6,690 nt of DNA from Limnohabitans sp. (GTDB lineage Bacteria > Planctomycetota > Phycisphaerae > Phycisphaerales > SM1A02), in the NCBI GenBank assembly GCA_030054275.1, contig JASGCF010000186.1:1-6690 (forward strand), given 5' to 3'. The notes under the pieces are model-generated. The model did not search any database. It was not told the DNA's origin and was given only the letters and a program-made list of their open reading frames with translations. The translations under genes were made by a program, and so were the position numbers. This document shows positions 4,626 through 6,690 of the stretch, piece after piece. The number at the start of each line of letters is the position of its first letter. Position 1 is the stretch's first letter.

Positions 4626-6690
4626 TCAGACATCGGACCAACGCGTACCGACGGCCGACGAAACCTCAAGCGGAACGCGAAGTTGCATGGCGTTGCGCAT
4701 CGTCTCCGCAAGAAGCCGCCCCACCGATTCTGCGACATCAAGTGGTGCTTCCACCAACAACTCGTCGTGAATCTGAAGAAGCAAGCGCGCCTTGGGGAAC
4801 TGGTTCGCCAACGCTTGATCGAGTTGAACCATCGCCAATTTGATGAGATCCGCCGCGGATCCCTGCACCACCGTATTGACCGCGATCCGTTCGCCAAAGG
4901 CGCGCTCAGAGGGATTCCGTGAAGCGATTTGAGGGATGGGCCGCCAACGGCCAGCGATGGTTGTCGCATGTCCAGTGCGCTTTGCGTCTTCGACGCATCG
5001 ATCAAGAAACGCATCGATCCCACGGAATCGCGTGCGATAGCTGTCGATGATTTCCTTGGCGCGCGCAATGGTCCAACCCGGCCCCAAGCGACGCGCAAGG
5101 CCCGACGCAGTGATGCCGTAGACGATCCCAAAGTTCACCATCTTTGCGGCGGAGCGCTGGGTGTCGTCAACTTGGTCAAGCGCAACCCCGAACACCTGCG
5201 CAGCGACCGCTCTGTGAATATCTTCACCACGCGCAAACGCATCGCAAAGCCCGGGATCCTGCGAGAAGTGTGCGAGGAAGCGCAGTTCGATTTGCGAGTA
5301 ATCGGCACTGACAAAAGTCATTCCTTCCGATGCGACAAAAGCGCGTCGAATCGCAGCGCCCACTTCGGTCCGAATCGGGATGTTCTGTAGATTCGGCTCG
5401 CTCGACGAAAGTCGCCCGGTCGTGGTACCAGTTTGATGAAATGCACAATGAATGCGTCCGGTTTCCGGCAAGACCGCTGCGTCAAGTGCCTTGAGATAGG
5501 TGCCGACAAGTTTCGCGAACTGTCGGTACTCAAGAATCTGCTCGGGCAACCGTGACTGAACCGCAGGATCTTCTGCGAGTTTCTCAAGAACTTCGCTGTC
5601 TGTGCTCGCACCTGTGGTTGTTCGCTTCACGACTCGCAGACCAAGCCCTGGCGGTGACGCGTCGGGTGCGTTGAACAAGACTTGCGACAATTGCTTTGGG
5701 CTGTCTGGGTTGAATTCCCACGGTGCAGCCAAAGCGATCTCGTCGCGCAGTTTCGAAAGTTTGATTTCAAGCGCGCGACGCTGCGTTGCGAGTTCATCAC
5801 GGTCGATTCGAATTCCCGCCCGCTCCATGCGCGCGAGCACTGGTATCAGGGGAATCTCAATCTCGTCGTAGGCCTTGCGTTGCCCGCGCGACTCAAGTCC
5901 AGCCTCCAAGGTCGCACAGAGCGCAAATGCAATCTCTGCATCTTCCGCGGCGTATGGCGCTGCGATCTCAAGTGGTGCTTCGTCAAATCGACGCTGCCCG
6001 TGCCCACGCGGGCCGAGCACCGATTCAATAGGAATCGGACGAATTCCGAGCACATGTTCGGCTGTCGCGTCGAGACCATGAGACGGACGCGTTGGATCTG
6101 CGAGGTAGCTTGCCAACATCGAATCACCAGCAATCCCGCGAAGTTCGATGTTGTGATTGGCAAGCACTGCGTGGTCATACTTCAGATTGTGTCCAACCTT
6201 CGCAATGCTTGCATCACAGAGCAATGGGCCGAGGACAGCAAGCACCTCGTGGATCTTGAGGTGCGCTGAAGGCTCCGGTGAACGGACTGGCACATACCAC
6301 GCTTCGCCCTGCGAAACAGCGAAACTCAATCCAACAAGTCGCGCGATAGGCAACACCAGTGAGTCGGTTTCGGTATCGACTGCGCAACGCCGTGCGTCTC
6401 GAATCCGTGCAGCAAGTTGCGCAAGTTCCGCATGCGTTCGAACAACATGGACGATCATCGTCCGCGCAGAGACCGGCGGACCGACCTTCGCAGCAACGGC
6501 ATCAAACAGGGTGCCAAACAACGCGGCTTCATGCGTCGGAAGGTTCTGTTGTTTCTCAAGAATCTTCGACGCAGCACGCTCGTCAACCGTCTGCGCAAAA
6601 AGTCCACCGTCGCTTGGATCGAGGGCAGAAACCTTTGTCCGCGACGAACCAATACGGCGTCGCGCGTCGGAAGGAGCCCGGCCGCCGCTC
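4626..6690 (-). CDS. polA: DNA polymerase I, 3' part (5'-terminal part beyond the window)
   Basis: This is family A DNA polymerase, which fills gaps during repair and removal of lagging-strand primers. Residues are numbered from the TTG at 6521. The proofreading 3'-5' exonuclease looks active: Exo I D49/E51 (DTETD), Exo II N112/Y115/D116 (NLKYD), Exo III Y190/D194 (YAAED). Polymerase motifs are intact: motif A DYSQIELR (D407, E412), motif B R456, K460, F464, Y468 (NFGIVYG), motif C HDE (585-587). Phe at 464 is the E. coli F762 equivalent. TTG-6521 is probably internal: the frame stays open for another 56 codons to the window edge, through an Arg/Ser/Gly-rich linker and a GGLFAQ segment, as expected between the 5'-3' nuclease and the middle domain. 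A Klenow-like product from ATG-6458 (610 residues) is a less likely alternative. GRWRPIP (524-530) has Trp where GRRR is usual. Confidence 0.96.
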   Translation of the reverse strand, partial: SGGRAPSDARRRIGSSRTKVSALDPSDGGLFAQTVDERAASKILEKQQNLPTHEAALFGTLFDAVAAKVGPPVSARTMIVHVVRTHAELAQLAARIRDARRCAVDTETDSLVLPIARLVGLSFAVSQGEAWYVPVRSPEPSAHLKIHEVLAVLGPLLCDASIAKVGHNLKYDHAVLANHNIELRGIAGDSMLASYLADPTRPSHGLDATAEHVLGIRPIPIESVLGPRGHGQRRFDEAPLEIAAPYAAEDAEIAFALCATLEAGLESRGQRKAYDEIEIPLIPVLARMERAGIRIDRDELATQRRALEIKLSKLRDEIALAAPWEFNPDSPKQLSQVLFNAPDASPPGLGLRVVKRTTTGASTDSEVLEKLAEDPAVQSRLPEQILEYRQFAKLVGTYLKALDAAVLPETGRIHCAFHQTGTTTGRLSSSEPNLQNIPIRTEVGAAIRRAFVASEGMTFVSADYSQIELRFLAHFSQDPGLCDAFARGEDIHRAVAAQVFGVALDQVDDTQRSAAKMVNFGIVYGITASGLARRLGPGWTIARAKEIIDSYRTRFRGIDAFLDRCVEDAKRTGHATTIAGRWRPIPQIASRNPSERAFGERIAVNTVVQGSAADLIKLAMVQLDQALANQFPKARLLLQIHDELLVEAPLDVAESVGRLLAETMRNAMQLRVPLEVSSAVGTRWSDV

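Noticed and set aside
1..6690. CRISPR array, insertion sequence or tandem repeats
   Set aside because: No regularly spaced repeats, terminal inverted repeats with target duplications, or transposase motifs were found on reading both strands.

Overview
This is a gene-dense bacterial chromosome segment that is GC-rich by eye, with strongly GC-biased third codon positions. Gene content is ordinary housekeeping plus regulation. I see no phage, transposon, CRISPR or plasmid signature. The mix of genes suggests a Planctomycetota-like organism, perhaps Phycisphaerae: a small lipoprotein of unknown family, an orphan NarL-type regulator, an ECF-type sigma factor without an anti-sigma partner, a small acidic zinc-ribbon membrane protein, mostly weak or absent Shine-Dalgarno sites, and a tRNA without encoded CCA. 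That assignment is an inference from gene style, not a match.

Layout from left to right. Positions 1-252 hold no gene I can defend, except a possible C-terminal tail running in from the left edge. A predicted lipoprotein (253-930, +) runs tail-to-tail into an RluA-family pseudouridine synthase (907-1689, -), and the two reading frames overlap at their 3' ends. The synthase is translationally coupled (ATGA overlap) behind a NarL/FixJ response regulator (1686-2339, -). A 318-bp divergent spacer with inverted repeats separates the regulator from an ECF-type sigma factor (2658-3365, +). The sigma gene converges on a small zinc-ribbon/transmembrane protein (3405-3761, -). That gene is divergent, with only 24 bp between start codons, from a thioredoxin/AhpC-like protein (3786-4337, +). 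A strong hairpin terminator (4401-4437) separates the thioredoxin-like gene from a tRNA-Asp(GTC) gene (4449-4522, -), which has its own promoter. The right end is the 3' part of polA (4626 to beyond the edge, -), covering the proofreading exonuclease and polymerase domains. The frame stays open to the last base, so the N-terminus of PolA lies outside the window.

The genes do not form one pathway. The suggestive local units are the response-regulator/pseudouridine-synthase pair, the divergent regulator/sigma pair, and the tightly packed divergent zinc-ribbon/thioredoxin-like pair, whose two candidate -10 boxes overlap. I see no clear evidence of a new multi-gene system. The most useful leads are regulatory.
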